Counted from the stretch's first letter, positions 43,288 to 52,791 are shown. The stretch is DNA of 64,000 bases from Mycobacterium sp. (GCF_002863225.1 NZ_PKEK01000039.1:293432-357431), one strand, 5' to 3'. Program-made: numbers and translations. Notes: a model not told the origin generated them from the letters alone.

Positions 43288-44315
43288 CCGCCCCCAAGCT
43301 GGTGATCGGCGCCAACGGATTCCTCGGCTCGCACGTCACCCGCCAACTGGTCGGGACCGGCGCCGACGTACGCGTGATGGTTCGCGCGGGCGCGAACACC
43401 CGCAGCATCGACGATCTCGACGTCACCCGCTTTCACGGCGACGTATTCGACACCGACGTCGTGCGCGAGGCGATGACCGGCTGCGATCAGGTGTACTACT
43501 GCGTGGTCGACACCCGCGCCTGGTTGCAGGACCCATCGCCGTTGTTCCGCACCAATGTCGACGGTTTACGCAACGTCCTGGACGTCGCCGTCGAAGAATC
43601 AATTGCTGCCACCTTGCAGCGGTTCGTCTTCACCAGCACCTACGCCACGATGGCTCGCCGGCGTGGCCATGTGGCGAATGAGACCGAGCAGATCGACCGC
43701 CGCGGGCTCACCCCCTATGTGCAATCGCGGGTCCAGGCCGAGGATCTGGTGTTGCGGTACGCCTCGGAGAAGGGGCTGCCCGCCGTTGCCATGTGCGTGT
43801 CGACGACCTACGGCGACGGTGACTGGGGCCGGACTCCGCACGGCGCGTTCATCGCGGGGGCGGTGTTCGGCAAGCTTCCGTTCCTGATGAACGGCATCGA
43901 GTTGGAGGTGGTCGGCGTCGACGATGCCGCAAGAGCGATGCTGACCGCCGCCGAGAAGGGCCGCAATGGCGAGCGATACATCATCTCTGAGCGGATGATC
44001 GCGCTCAGCGACGTGGTCAAGATCGCGGCCGACGAGGCGGGTGTGCCGGCGCCGCGGCGGTCCATTTCAGTGCCGGTGCTCTACGCGATGGGGCTGCTGG
44101 GCAGTCTGCGCGCGAAGCTGACGGGCAAGGATGCCGAGCTCAGTATGCAGTCGGTGCGGATGATGCGCGCCGAGGCGCCGGTCGACCACAGCAAGGCCAA
44201 TCGCGAATTAGGTTGGCAGCCAAGGCCGGTCGAAGAATCAATTCGCGAGGCCGCCCGATTCTGGGCCGCGCTGAAAAACGCGAAACGAAGCAGTAAAGCT
44301 ACACCTGCCGAATAG
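43284..44315 (+). CDS. NAD-dependent epimerase/dehydratase-like extended SDR (Rv0139-like)
   Basis: A 343-residue extended SDR, similar in type to 3-beta-hydroxysteroid dehydrogenase/dihydroflavonol reductases. The nucleotide site is IGANGFLGSHV, with DVFDTD and FTSTYATM (Thr/Ser). The catalytic motif is YVQSR where most members have YxxxK: the lysine is replaced by arginine. GGGAGG before GTG 43284 supports the start, which overlaps the SnoaL stop. A hydrophobic stretch near 265-285 may contact membrane. With the NTF2-fold partner and the KstR-type site, a steroid or sterol substrate is possible. Confidence 0.85.
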   Translation: MTAPKLVIGANGFLGSHVTRQLVGTGADVRVMVRAGANTRSIDDLDVTRFHGDVFDTDVVREAMTGCDQVYYCVVDTRAWLQDPSPLFRTNVDGLRNVLDVAVEESIAATLQRFVFTSTYATMARRRGHVANETEQIDRRGLTPYVQSRVQAEDLVLRYASEKGLPAVAMCVSTTYGDGDWGRTPHGAFIAGAVFGKLPFLMNGIELEVVGVDDAARAMLTAAEKGRNGERYIISERMIALSDVVKIAADEAGVPAPRRSISVPVLYAMGLLGSLRAKLTGKDAELSMQSVRMMRAEAPVDHSKANRELGWQPRPVEESIREAARFWAALKNAKRSSKATPAE

Positions 44316-44463
44316 CGACCGCGCCGAACGTGGTGGCGCGCGATCAATTTCGGCCACCGCGACCCCGCGTGTCTGATGTAGCTGTAGTGATTTCTGTTAC
44401 ATAGTGTGGCGCATGGTGAAGAAGTGGCCGTCGCGCTGACGCACGCCATCGGTGCCGATTCTG

Positions 44464-44489
44464 GCTACCATACCAAAAGGTATGGTAGC
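44464..44489. promoter_or_regulatory. Perfect 26-bp inverted repeat upstream of the mce operon
   Basis: The 11-base arm GCTACCATACC (44464-44474) and its exact complement (44479-44489) flank AAAA. The right arm contains TATGGT (44481-44486), which fits a -10 box, so a bound repressor would cover the promoter. It lies 59 bases before yrbEA, in a 233-bp gap with no gene. Confidence 0.65.
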
Positions 44490-44548
44490 GTCCCGCGGAT
44501 GACGAGGCTGCCACGGGTGGACTCCCGCGCGGTTCGGGGGAGGCGAGG

Positions 44549-45352
44549 ATGACGGCGACGACGCCGGCCGGCCTCGTCAGCTACCTGCGCGAGCAGCTCA
44601 CTCCGCCGTTGACCACCGTCGGCGGATTCGCCCGGATGTGCACGCTCACCGGAAAAGCTTTGCTGCGCCCGCCTTTTCACTGGGATGAGTTCATCCTCCA
44701 GACGTGGTTCATCACCCGGGTCGCACTACTGCCGACCATTGCGGTCTCGATTCCGTTGACCGTGCTGATCGTGTTCACTCTCAACACGCTGCTGGCTTCG
44801 TTTGGAGCGGCGGATATTTCGGGTGCGGGCGCTGCGCTCGGCGCGGTGACCCAACTCGGGCCGCTGACCACCGTGCTGGTGGTGGCCGGAGCCGGATCGA
44901 CCGCGATCTGCGCCGACCTGGGCGCCCGAACGATCCGCGAAGAGATCGATGCCCTGGAGGTTCTCGGCATCGATCCCATCCACCGGCTGGTCGTACCGCG
45001 GGTGGCGGCCGCCACCGTCGTCGCAACGTTACTCAACGGCACGGTCATCACCATCGGCCTGGTGGGTGGTTTCCTGTTCGGAGTCAAGCTCCAAAACGTC
45101 TCCGGCGGTGCATATCTGGCAACACTCACCCTGGTCACCGGATTGCCCGAAGTGCTGATCGCGACGATCAAGGCCGCGATCTTCGGGACCATTGCGGGTC
45201 TGGTCGGCTGCTACCGGGGACTGACCACCAAAGGTGGCCCCAAGGGTGTGGGCGTCGCGGTCAACGAGACGCTGGTGCTGTGCGTTCTGGCTCTGTTCGC
45301 GGTCAACGTGGTGCTGACCACCATCGGCGTGCGATTCGGGACGGGCCGCTGA
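44549..45352 (+). CDS. yrbEA: YrbEA, Mce-transporter permease subunit A
   Basis: A 267-residue MlaE-type permease of the Mce lipid importer with about five membrane segments. The conserved loop IREEIDALEVLGIDPIHRLV followed by PR is the MlaE signature that contacts the ATPase. First gene of the eight-gene mce operon; GGGGGAGGCGAGG immediately precedes the ATG. The ATPase (MceG) is encoded elsewhere in mycobacteria and is not seen here. It acts in the cytoplasmic membrane. Confidence 0.93.
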   Translation: MTATTPAGLVSYLREQLTPPLTTVGGFARMCTLTGKALLRPPFHWDEFILQTWFITRVALLPTIAVSIPLTVLIVFTLNTLLASFGAADISGAGAALGAVTQLGPLTTVLVVAGAGSTAICADLGARTIREEIDALEVLGIDPIHRLVVPRVAAATVVATLLNGTVITIGLVGGFLFGVKLQNVSGGAYLATLTLVTGLPEVLIATIKAAIFGTIAGLVGCYRGLTTKGGPKGVGVAVNETLVLCVLALFAVNVVLTTIGVRFGTGR

Positions 45353-45353
45353 G

Positions 45354-46223
45354 ATGTCCACCGCCGCCGTCGTTCGCGCACGTTTTCCGCGCACGGTCGC
45401 GAACGTCAATCACTATGGCGGCGGGGCTATCCGGGGTGTCAACAAAGCCGGACATCTGACCCGGTTCTCGATCAACAGTGCGTGGTCGATCGGCTGGGCG
45501 CTACGCCGCTACCGCAGGGAAACGCTGCGGCTGATCGCGCAGATCGGCATGGGCACCGGGGCGATGGCCGTCGTCGGCGGCACGGCCGCGATCGTGGGTT
45601 TCGTGACATTGTCCGGTGGCTCGCTGATCGCCATTCAGGGATTCGCGTCGCTGGGCAACATCGGTGTCGAGGCGTTCACCGGGTTCTTCGCCGCGCTGGC
45701 CAACGTTCGCGTCGTCACCGCGGTGGTCACCGGAGTCGCGCTGGCGGCGACAGTCGGCGCGGGGGCGACCGCCGAGCTGGGCGCGATGCGCATCAGTGAG
45801 GAGATCGACGCCCTCGAGGTGATGGGGATCAAATCGGTCGCCTTCCTGGTCTCGACCAGGCTGATGGCCGGACTCGTGGTGGTCGTGCCGCTCTATGCCA
45901 TGGCACTGGTGATGTCTTTCCTGTCCGGGCAGGTCGTCACCACGCTGTTCTACGGACAATCGGCGGGTACCTACGAGCACTACTTCCGCACCTTCCTGCG
46001 CACCGAAGACGTCTTCTGGTCCGGCGGGGAGGTCATCGTGATGGCGGTGATCGTGATGATCACCCACTGCTATTACGGCTACAACGCCAGCGGCGGACCG
46101 GTCGGGGTGGGCGAAGCGGTCGGCCGCTCGATGCGCTTCTCGTTGGTGTCCACCGTGATCGTCGTCCTGCTGACCTCGCTCGCGCTCTACGGCGTGGACC
46201 CGAACTTCAACCTCACGGTGTAG
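45354..46223 (+). CDS. yrbEB: YrbEB, Mce-transporter permease subunit B
   Basis: A 289-residue second MlaE-type permease. The signature loop reads ISEEIDALEVMGIKSVAFLV, and about five hydrophobic segments follow (IGMGTGAMAVVGGTAAIVGF, LMAGLVVVVPLYAMALVMSF and others). It begins two bases after the yrbEA stop and ends three bases before mceA, so translation is coupled. It forms the heterodimeric membrane core with YrbEA. The N-terminal 50 residues are basic and cytosolic. Confidence 0.93.
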   Translation: MSTAAVVRARFPRTVANVNHYGGGAIRGVNKAGHLTRFSINSAWSIGWALRRYRRETLRLIAQIGMGTGAMAVVGGTAAIVGFVTLSGGSLIAIQGFASLGNIGVEAFTGFFAALANVRVVTAVVTGVALAATVGAGATAELGAMRISEEIDALEVMGIKSVAFLVSTRLMAGLVVVVPLYAMALVMSFLSGQVVTTLFYGQSAGTYEHYFRTFLRTEDVFWSGGEVIVMAVIVMITHCYYGYNASGGPVGVGEAVGRSMRFSLVSTVIVVLLTSLALYGVDPNFNLTV

Positions 46224-46226
46224 CCG

Positions 46227-47456
46227 ATGATGACCGCGCGCCCGTCGACGAAGAAGGAGCGAAAGAACCGGACCTGGCCGGACACCGCCGCCGGCGTCGG
46301 CCTGTTCGTGACGTGCGCGTTGTTACTTGCGTTGATATACGGGCAGTTTCGTGGCGACTTCACCCCGAAGACCGAGTTGACGATGCTCGCCGCGCGAGCC
46401 GGCCTGGTGATGGACCGGGGCTCGAAGGTCACCTACAACGGCGTCAGCATCGGCCGGGTGGCCGGCATCTCCGAAATCGAGCATCGCGGCCAGCCGGCGG
46501 CGCGCTTCACCCTCGACCTCGACCCGCAGTACGTCGACCTGATCCCGAGTAACGTGGTGGCGAAGATCCAGGCGACCACGGTGTTCGGCAACAAGTACGT
46601 GTCGCTGACCTCTCCCAAAGAGCCGGCAGCACAGCGTATTACGCCTGAGACGGTGATAGACGCGACCTCGATCACGACGGAGTTCAACACCGTGTTCGAA
46701 ACGATCGTCGAGCTCGCCGGCAACGTCGACCCGGTGAAGGTCAACCTCACACTGAGCGCCGCGGCCCAGGCGCTGAGCGGATTGGGTGACAAGTTCGGGC
46801 AGTCGATCGTCAACGGCAACAAGATCCTCGACCACGTGAACCCCCGGATGCCGTTGATCCGCCATGACATTCACCAACTCGCCGCGCTCAGTGAGATCTA
46901 CGCCAAGGCGGCACCGGATCTGTTCGACGCGGTCGACAATGCCGTGACCACGGCCCGCACGCTCAACCGTCACCAAGCCGAACTGGACGCGGCGCTGCTG
47001 GCCGCCGTCGGCTTCGCCAACACCGGCAACGATATTTTCACCCGCGCCAAGCCGTTCCTCCAACGCCTCATCACCGACCTGAAGCCGACCGCCCAACTGT
47101 TGAATACGTATAGCCCGCAGGCGTTCTGCACGATCCGCAACTTTGCCGAGATCTCGCCCAAAATCGGTCAGCTGGAGAGTGGGAACCACTATTCGGCGCA
47201 ATTCGGTATCTCGATCACCGGAACCGAAAACCCATACGTGTATCCGGACAATCTGCCGAGGGTCAACGCCCGAGGTGGGCCCGGTGGCAAGCCGGGATGC
47301 TGGGCTCCGATCTCGCGCGACCTCTGGCCGGCGCCGTACCTGGTGATGGACTCCGGTAACAGCATCGCACCGTACAACCACTTCGAACTCGGTCAGCCGC
47401 TGGTCAACGAATACGTGTGGGGCCGCCAGTACGGGGAGTACACGATCAACCCATGA
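46227..47456 (+). CDS. mceA: MceA family protein (MlaD domain)
   Basis: A 409-residue Mce protein. One N-terminal transmembrane helix (about 22-38), an MlaD domain (about 45-120, with GLVMDRGSKVTYNGVSIGRV) and a long helical region forming the shaft of the lipid channel. An RGD tripeptide at 42-44 lies at the start of the domain. The C-terminus includes WGRQYGEYTINP. It binds lipid substrates outside the membrane as one of six Mce subunits. Its stop overlaps mceB by four bases. Confidence 0.93.
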   Translation: MMTARPSTKKERKNRTWPDTAAGVGLFVTCALLLALIYGQFRGDFTPKTELTMLAARAGLVMDRGSKVTYNGVSIGRVAGISEIEHRGQPAARFTLDLDPQYVDLIPSNVVAKIQATTVFGNKYVSLTSPKEPAAQRITPETVIDATSITTEFNTVFETIVELAGNVDPVKVNLTLSAAAQALSGLGDKFGQSIVNGNKILDHVNPRMPLIRHDIHQLAALSEIYAKAAPDLFDAVDNAVTTARTLNRHQAELDAALLAAVGFANTGNDIFTRAKPFLQRLITDLKPTAQLLNTYSPQAFCTIRNFAEISPKIGQLESGNHYSAQFGISITGTENPYVYPDNLPRVNARGGPGGKPGCWAPISRDLWPAPYLVMDSGNSIAPYNHFELGQPLVNEYVWGRQYGEYTINP

Positions 47457-48493
47457 GAATCAACGGCACCGTCGCCCGGCTCGCCGCAGTCGTGTCTGTC
47501 CAATTGTTCTTCACCGCAGTCATTGTCGTGGTGTTCGGACAGATCCGATTCGACCGCACGAACACCTACTCTGCGGAGTTCAGCAACGCCAGCGGTCTGC
47601 GGACGGGGCAATTCGTCCGGGCCTCCGGGGTGGAAGTCGGCAAGGTCAAAAAGGTCGACCTAGTGGAGGGCGACCAGCGGATCCGGGTGGAATTCTCGGT
47701 CGACCGATCGGTGCAGCTGTATCAGTCGACGACCGCGCAGATCCGCTATCAGGATCTGATCGGCAACCGGTATCTCGACATCGGCCGCGGCTCTGGGGGG
47801 AACTCGGAAAAGACCCTGGCGCCAGGCGGATTCATTCCACTGGCACGTACCCAGCCTGCGTTGGACCTCGACGCCCTGATCGGCGGATTCAAGCCGTTGT
47901 TCCGCTCACTCGATCCGCAGAAGGTCAACACGATCGCTTCGTCGATCATCACCGTCTTCCAGGGCGAGGGCGGCACCATCGACGACATCCTCGATCAGAC
48001 CGCACAGCTGACCGAGCGGCTCGCCGAAAGCGACCAGACCATCGGCGATGTGATCCACAACCTGAACACCGTCCTGCAGACCACCGAGCGCCACCACGAC
48101 CAACTCGACTCCACCATCGACAAATTCGAAGGTCTGATCACCGGGCTAGAGGACCGGGCCGCCCCCCTGGCCGACGGGACCGCGCACATCAGCAACGCGG
48201 CCGGAACGGTGTCCGACCTGCTGGCCGACAACCGCGCCCTGGTGCGTGACGCGATCACCCACTTGGACACCCTCACCAGCCCGCTGAACGACCAGCGTGA
48301 CAGGGTCGGAGACCTGGTGGGCAAGGTACCCGCCGCGTTCAACATCATCGGCCGCTCCGCCGGCATCTACGGTGACTTCTTCAACTTCTACCTGTGCGAC
48401 CTTTCGCTGAAGGTCAACGGGTTGCAGCCCGGTGGGCCGGTCCGGTCGGTCAAGTTGCTCCAGCAGCCGTCGGGCAGGTGCACGCTGAAATGA
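47453..48493 (+). CDS. mceB: MceB family protein (MlaD domain)
   Basis: A 346-residue Mce protein with an N-terminal helix (AVVSVQLFFTAVIVVVFGQI), an MlaD domain with FSNASGLRTGQFVRASGVEV, and a helical region rich in heptads (DDILDQTAQLTERLAESDQT). The conserved GRSAGIYGDFFNFYLCDL near the C-terminus is typical of MceB. ATG 47453 overlaps the mceA stop (ATGA), and its own stop overlaps mceC (ATGA). Subunit of the periplasmic lipid-conducting assembly. Confidence 0.93.
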   Translation: MRINGTVARLAAVVSVQLFFTAVIVVVFGQIRFDRTNTYSAEFSNASGLRTGQFVRASGVEVGKVKKVDLVEGDQRIRVEFSVDRSVQLYQSTTAQIRYQDLIGNRYLDIGRGSGGNSEKTLAPGGFIPLARTQPALDLDALIGGFKPLFRSLDPQKVNTIASSIITVFQGEGGTIDDILDQTAQLTERLAESDQTIGDVIHNLNTVLQTTERHHDQLDSTIDKFEGLITGLEDRAAPLADGTAHISNAAGTVSDLLADNRALVRDAITHLDTLTSPLNDQRDRVGDLVGKVPAAFNIIGRSAGIYGDFFNFYLCDLSLKVNGLQPGGPVRSVKLLQQPSGRCTLK

Positions 48494-50034
48494 GAACGCT
48501 GCAGCCGGCCAACCGGGTCCGGGTCGGGATACTCGCGATTGCCATCGTGATCCTCGTTGTCGGTGTGGGACAGAGCTTCAGCAGCCTTCCGGTGCTTTTC
48601 GCCACCCCGAACTACTATGCGCAGTTCACCGACTCCGCCGGCGTCAGCAAGGGGGACAAGGTGCGCATCGTCGGACTCGACGTCGGCACCGTTCAGGACA
48701 TGTCGATCGACGGCGACCACATCCTGATGAAGTTCACCGCCGGAACACACACCATCGGCACCGAGAGCCGGGTGTCGATCCGCACCGACACGCTGCTGGG
48801 CAAGAAGGTCCTCGAGATCGAACCGCGTGGAGCCAAGCCGATGCGACCGAACGACGTGCTGCCGCTGGGTCAGAGCACTACCCCGTACCAGGTGTACGAC
48901 GCCTTCTTCGATGTCACCAAGGCCGCCGCCGGGTGGAACATCGACACTGTCAAAGAATCGCTGAACGTACTGTCGCACACCATCAATCAGACCTACCCGC
49001 ACCTGAGCTCGGCGCTGGACGGGGTGGCGAAGTTCTCCGACATCATCGGCAAACGCGACGAAGAGCTCAAACACCTGCTGGCCGAGGCCAGGAAGGTGGC
49101 GGGCGTGCTCGGTGACCGTAGTAAGCAGATCAACTCGCTTTTGCGCAACACTCAATCGTTGCTGGCGGCATTCAACGAGCGCGGCAAAGCGATCGCGGCA
49201 CTGTTGACCAACGTGTCGGCGTTCTCGACTCAGGTACAGGGGCTGATCAACGACAACCCGAACCTGCATCATCTGCTCGAGCAGTTGCACGGCGTCACCG
49301 ATGTGCTGGCCCAACACAAGAACGACCTGGTCTCCGTGCTCGATACACTGCGCAACTACACCGCGGCCCTCAGCGAGGCGGTCGGCTCGGGACCGTTCTT
49401 CAAGGTGATGATCGGCAATCTGCTGCCGTACCAGATCATGCAGCCGTGGGTTGACGCGGCGTTCAAGAAGCGTGGCATCGACCCGGAAAACTTCTGGCGC
49501 AGTGCGGGATTGCCGGCCTTCCGGTACCCCGACCCGAACGGCAAGCGGTTCGCCAACGGTGCGCCCCCGCCGGCGCCCCCGGTGCTCGAAGGGACCCCGG
49601 ACCACCCCGGGCCGGCAGTGGCACCGGGAAGCCCCTGCTCATACGCACCGCCTGCGGATATGTCGCCGCGGCCGGGCAACCCGCTGCCGTGTGCCGGGGT
49701 CGACCAAGGTCAGGGCCCGTTCGGGCCCAACGGACCGTATCCGGCTCTGCCCGATGTACTTTCGTCGCGACCCAACCCGAACGGCCCGCAGCCGTCACCC
49801 GGTGTGCCGGATGCCGGGGTGCACGGGCAGCCGGTCCCGAACGTGCCGGGTACGCCGGTGCCGCTGCCGCCGAACGCCCCACCCGGGGCTCGCCGGGAGG
49901 GCCTGCAGCCCGCCGGGCCGCCTCCGCCGCAGTCGACCTTCGCGCCCGCTCTACCCCCGGGCCCGGCGGCGCCGCCAGGCCCCGGGCCTCAGCTGCCGGC
50001 GCCTTTTCTCACACCCGGCGGAAACGGGGGATAG
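48490..50034 (+). CDS. mceC: MceC family protein with long proline-rich tail
   Basis: A 514-residue Mce protein. Transmembrane helix near 12-30, MlaD domain (about 40-115, FTDSAGVSKGDKVRIVGLDV), helical region to about 340, then a low-complexity Pro/Gly/Ala tail of about 150 residues (from NGAPPPAPP to the end). Such tails are common in MceC and may cross the wall. Two cysteines in the tail (GSPCSYAPP and NPLPCAG) could form a disulfide. Start overlaps the mceB stop by four bases; mceD follows six bases later. Confidence 0.92.
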   Translation: MRTLQPANRVRVGILAIAIVILVVGVGQSFSSLPVLFATPNYYAQFTDSAGVSKGDKVRIVGLDVGTVQDMSIDGDHILMKFTAGTHTIGTESRVSIRTDTLLGKKVLEIEPRGAKPMRPNDVLPLGQSTTPYQVYDAFFDVTKAAAGWNIDTVKESLNVLSHTINQTYPHLSSALDGVAKFSDIIGKRDEELKHLLAEARKVAGVLGDRSKQINSLLRNTQSLLAAFNERGKAIAALLTNVSAFSTQVQGLINDNPNLHHLLEQLHGVTDVLAQHKNDLVSVLDTLRNYTAALSEAVGSGPFFKVMIGNLLPYQIMQPWVDAAFKKRGIDPENFWRSAGLPAFRYPDPNGKRFANGAPPPAPPVLEGTPDHPGPAVAPGSPCSYAPPADMSPRPGNPLPCAGVDQGQGPFGPNGPYPALPDVLSSRPNPNGPQPSPGVPDAGVHGQPVPNVPGTPVPLPPNAPPGARREGLQPAGPPPPQSTFAPALPPGPAAPPGPGPQLPAPFLTPGGNGG

Positions 50035-50040
50035 CGGGCG

Positions 50041-51591
50041 ATGAGCACGATCTTCGACGTTCGCAAACTGCGCCTGCCGCACGTCTCCAGGACCGCGGCC
50101 GTCCTCGGGTCGCTGGCCGTCATTGTGGGACTCGTTGCCGCAGCGGCAGGTTGGCAAATCTACGAAAAGCTGACCAACAACACCGTGGTTGCGTACTTTC
50201 CGGCCGTCAACGCCCTGTACACCGGCGACAAGGTTCAGATCATGGGCATCCGGGTCGGGGCGATCGACAAGATCGAACCGACCGGCGACCGGATGAAAGT
50301 GACGTTCCACTACCGCAACAAGTACAAGGTACCCGCGAATGCGTCAGCGGTAGTGCTGAACCCGACTCTGGTGGCATCGCGAAGCATTCAGCTGGAACCC
50401 GCGTACAAGGGTGGGCCGGTGATGGCAGACAGCGCGGTCATCCCGATCGAGCGTACCCAGGTGCCGGTGGAGTGGGATGAGTTGCGTAACAGCGTGACTC
50501 ACATCATCGACAAACTCGGGCCGACCCCGGACCAGCCCAAGGGGCCGTTCGGTGACGTGATCGAGGCCTTCGCCGACGGGCTGGCCGGCAAAGGGCAGCA
50601 GATCAACACGACACTGAACAGCCTGTCCAACGCGCTGGGAACCCTGGACGAAGGACGCGGCGATTTCTTCGCGGTCTTGAAGAGCTTGGCGATGTTCGTC
50701 AACGCCCTGCACCAGGACGACCAGCAGTTCGTCGCCCTGAACAAGGATCTCGACCAGCTCACGGACAATCTTGTCAGCTCAGATCAATCTGCCGCCAACG
50801 CAATTCGGGATACTGACAGCCTGCTTTCGACCGCACAGAAATTCCTGACCGAGAATCGCGATGCGCTGACCCACGACATCGACAACCTCGGCGATGTGAC
50901 CACCGCGATCATGCAGCCCGAGCCACGCGACGGCCTGGAGACCGCACTGCACATCCTGCCGAACATGGCCGCGAACGTGTTGGGGATCTACGAGCCGGCG
51001 CACGGCGGATTGACCGGCGTGCCCGCATTCGTCAACTTCGCCAACCCGATGGAGTTCATCTGCAGCGTGATCCAATCCGGCAGCCGGCTCGGCTACCAGG
51101 ACTCGGCGGAGTTGTGCGCGCAGTATCTGGCGCCGGTGCTGGACGCGATCAAGTTCAACTATTTCCCCTACGGCATCAACCTGTTCAGCACGGCTGACGC
51201 ACTGCCCAAGAACATCGCCTACTCCGAGCCCCGCCTGCAGCCCCCGCCCGGCTTCAAGGACACCACCGTGCCGGGTATCTTCTCGCCGGATACCCAGTGG
51301 TCACACCGTAATTCGGAACCGGGCTGGATCGTGGCCCCCGGTATGCAGGGCGTTCAGGTGCAGCCGGCCACCAAGAATCTGCTGACGGCCGCGTCCTTGG
51401 CCGAGTTGATGGGTGGCCCCGACATCCCGCCGCCCGCGGCCGGGCACACCATGACGGGGCCGCCGAACGCCTACGACGAGAACAACCCGCTGCCGCCACC
51501 GTGGTACCCGCAGCCGTTGCCGTCACCGGGTCCAGCACCCGGTCCTCCGCCCGGTGCGGCGGAAGTGGGCGCGACGGGGGCCGGCCGATGA
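50041..51591 (+). CDS. mceD: MceD family protein
   Basis: A 516-residue Mce protein. Transmembrane segment near 20-40 (AAVLGSLAVIVGLVAAAAGW), MlaD domain with FPAVNALYTGDKVQIMGIRV, a helical shaft region and a shorter Pro-rich tail (about 460-516). CSVIQSGSRLGYQDSAELCA is typical of MceD. Start ATG 50041, six bases after mceC; its stop overlaps mceE by four bases. Periplasmic lipid-transport subunit. Confidence 0.92.
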   Translation: MSTIFDVRKLRLPHVSRTAAVLGSLAVIVGLVAAAAGWQIYEKLTNNTVVAYFPAVNALYTGDKVQIMGIRVGAIDKIEPTGDRMKVTFHYRNKYKVPANASAVVLNPTLVASRSIQLEPAYKGGPVMADSAVIPIERTQVPVEWDELRNSVTHIIDKLGPTPDQPKGPFGDVIEAFADGLAGKGQQINTTLNSLSNALGTLDEGRGDFFAVLKSLAMFVNALHQDDQQFVALNKDLDQLTDNLVSSDQSAANAIRDTDSLLSTAQKFLTENRDALTHDIDNLGDVTTAIMQPEPRDGLETALHILPNMAANVLGIYEPAHGGLTGVPAFVNFANPMEFICSVIQSGSRLGYQDSAELCAQYLAPVLDAIKFNYFPYGINLFSTADALPKNIAYSEPRLQPPPGFKDTTVPGIFSPDTQWSHRNSEPGWIVAPGMQGVQVQPATKNLLTAASLAELMGGPDIPPPAAGHTMTGPPNAYDENNPLPPPWYPQPLPSPGPAPGPPPGAAEVGATGAGR

Positions 51592-51658
51592 GACGCGCGA
51601 CGAGCGCGTCGAGCGCGAGGAGCAAGCCGAACAGACAGCCGATGAGGCGCGCGACGAG
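51584..51658 (+). repeat. Duplicated start region of mceE
   Basis: A 21-base stretch at 51584-51604 recurs at 51638-51658 with one change. Each copy contains an in-frame ATG. The two copies are 54 bases (18 codons) apart. Confidence 0.7.
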
Positions 51659-52787
51659 GCAGGTCAGCCGCAGGCTCTGGCAGACCCTGTCGGTGCTGAC
51701 CGCTGCGGTGGTGCTGACCTCTTGCGGCAACTGGCGCGGTATTGCCAACGTGCCGCTACCCGGTGGACCCGGTAGTGGCCCGGGTTCCTACCAGATCTTC
51801 GTCCAGATGCCGAACACGATGGCGCTCAACGGAAACAGTCGCGTACTGGTGGCCGACGTCTTCGTCGGCACGGTCCGATCGATCGACCTGAGGAACTGGG
51901 TCGCCACATTGACCGTCGACCTGGACAAGGGAGTGCGGCTACCGAAGAACGCCACCGCCAAGATCGGCCAGACCAGCCTGCTGGGTTCGCAGCACATCGA
52001 ATTGGCGGCGCCGCCCGACCCGTCGCCGCAGATGCTGAAAGCCGGCGACACCATCGCGCTGCGCAACTCGTCGACCTATCCCTCGACCGAACAGACGCTG
52101 GCCAGCCTTGCCATGGTCTTGCGCGGTGGCGGCATCCCCAACCTCGAGGTCATCCAGAACGAGGTGTACAAGATCCTGGCCGGCCGGGCCCACCAGATCC
52201 GCGACTTCCTCGGCAAGCTGGACGTTTTCGCGAGAGAGTTGAACCAGCAGCGCGAAGACATCCGGCAGGCGATTGACTCCACCGACCGGTTATTGGGCTA
52301 CGCCGCACGACGCGCCGATACGCTGGATCGTGCGCTCACCGAATTCCCGCCGCTGGTCGAACATTTCAACAAACAACGCGACTTGTTCGCCGACACCGTC
52401 GAGGCGGTCGGTCGCGTCAGTGACGTCACCGATCAGACGTTCCGGGCCTCCCGGGGCGACCTGCACCAGGACTTGCAGGAATTGCAACGCCCACTCAAGC
52501 AACTCGGCCGATCGGCACCGTATCTGGTCGACGCTCTGATGCTGCTGCTGTCTCCGCCGTTCAACATCGACAGTGTGCCGAAAATCGTTCGTGGCGACTA
52601 CATCAACGTCTCCGGCGCACTTGATCTCACGCTGAGCACCGTCGACAACGCGATCTTCACCGGGACCGGATTCTCCGGGGCGTTGCGCGCTCTCGAGCAG
52701 TCCTGGGGCCGCGACCCGTCGACGATGGTTCCCGACGTCCGTTTCACCCCGAACCCGGCCGACGCACCGGTGGAAAGAGGGGAGTGA
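51588..52787 (+). CDS. mceE: MceE family lipoprotein
   Basis: A 399-residue lipoprotein Mce subunit (LprK type). The lipobox LTSC lies at the end of LSVLTAAVVLTSC, so the mature protein is lipid-anchored. An MlaD domain follows (NGNSRVLVADVFVGTVRSID). The N-terminus is unusually long because the sequence MRRAT occurs twice, 18 codons apart; the underlying DNA is a 21-bp near-perfect repeat. Starting at 51588 gives the ATGA overlap with mceD; 51642 is an alternative start. Acts outside the membrane. Confidence 0.9.
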   Translation: MRRATSASSARSKPNRQPMRRATRQVSRRLWQTLSVLTAAVVLTSCGNWRGIANVPLPGGPGSGPGSYQIFVQMPNTMALNGNSRVLVADVFVGTVRSIDLRNWVATLTVDLDKGVRLPKNATAKIGQTSLLGSQHIELAAPPDPSPQMLKAGDTIALRNSSTYPSTEQTLASLAMVLRGGGIPNLEVIQNEVYKILAGRAHQIRDFLGKLDVFARELNQQREDIRQAIDSTDRLLGYAARRADTLDRALTEFPPLVEHFNKQRDLFADTVEAVGRVSDVTDQTFRASRGDLHQDLQELQRPLKQLGRSAPYLVDALMLLLSPPFNIDSVPKIVRGDYINVSGALDLTLSTVDNAIFTGTGFSGALRALEQSWGRDPSTMVPDVRFTPNPADAPVERGE

Positions 52788-52791
52788 TGCG

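Noticed and set aside
46350..46358. RGD tripeptide in MceA as an adhesion motif
   Set aside because: It lies next to the transmembrane helix in a conserved F-R/T-G position and is better explained as part of the MlaD domain entry.
49550..50034. Minisatellite-like repeat in mceC
   Set aside because: The region is proline-rich coding sequence without a constant repeat unit, as is usual for MceC tails.
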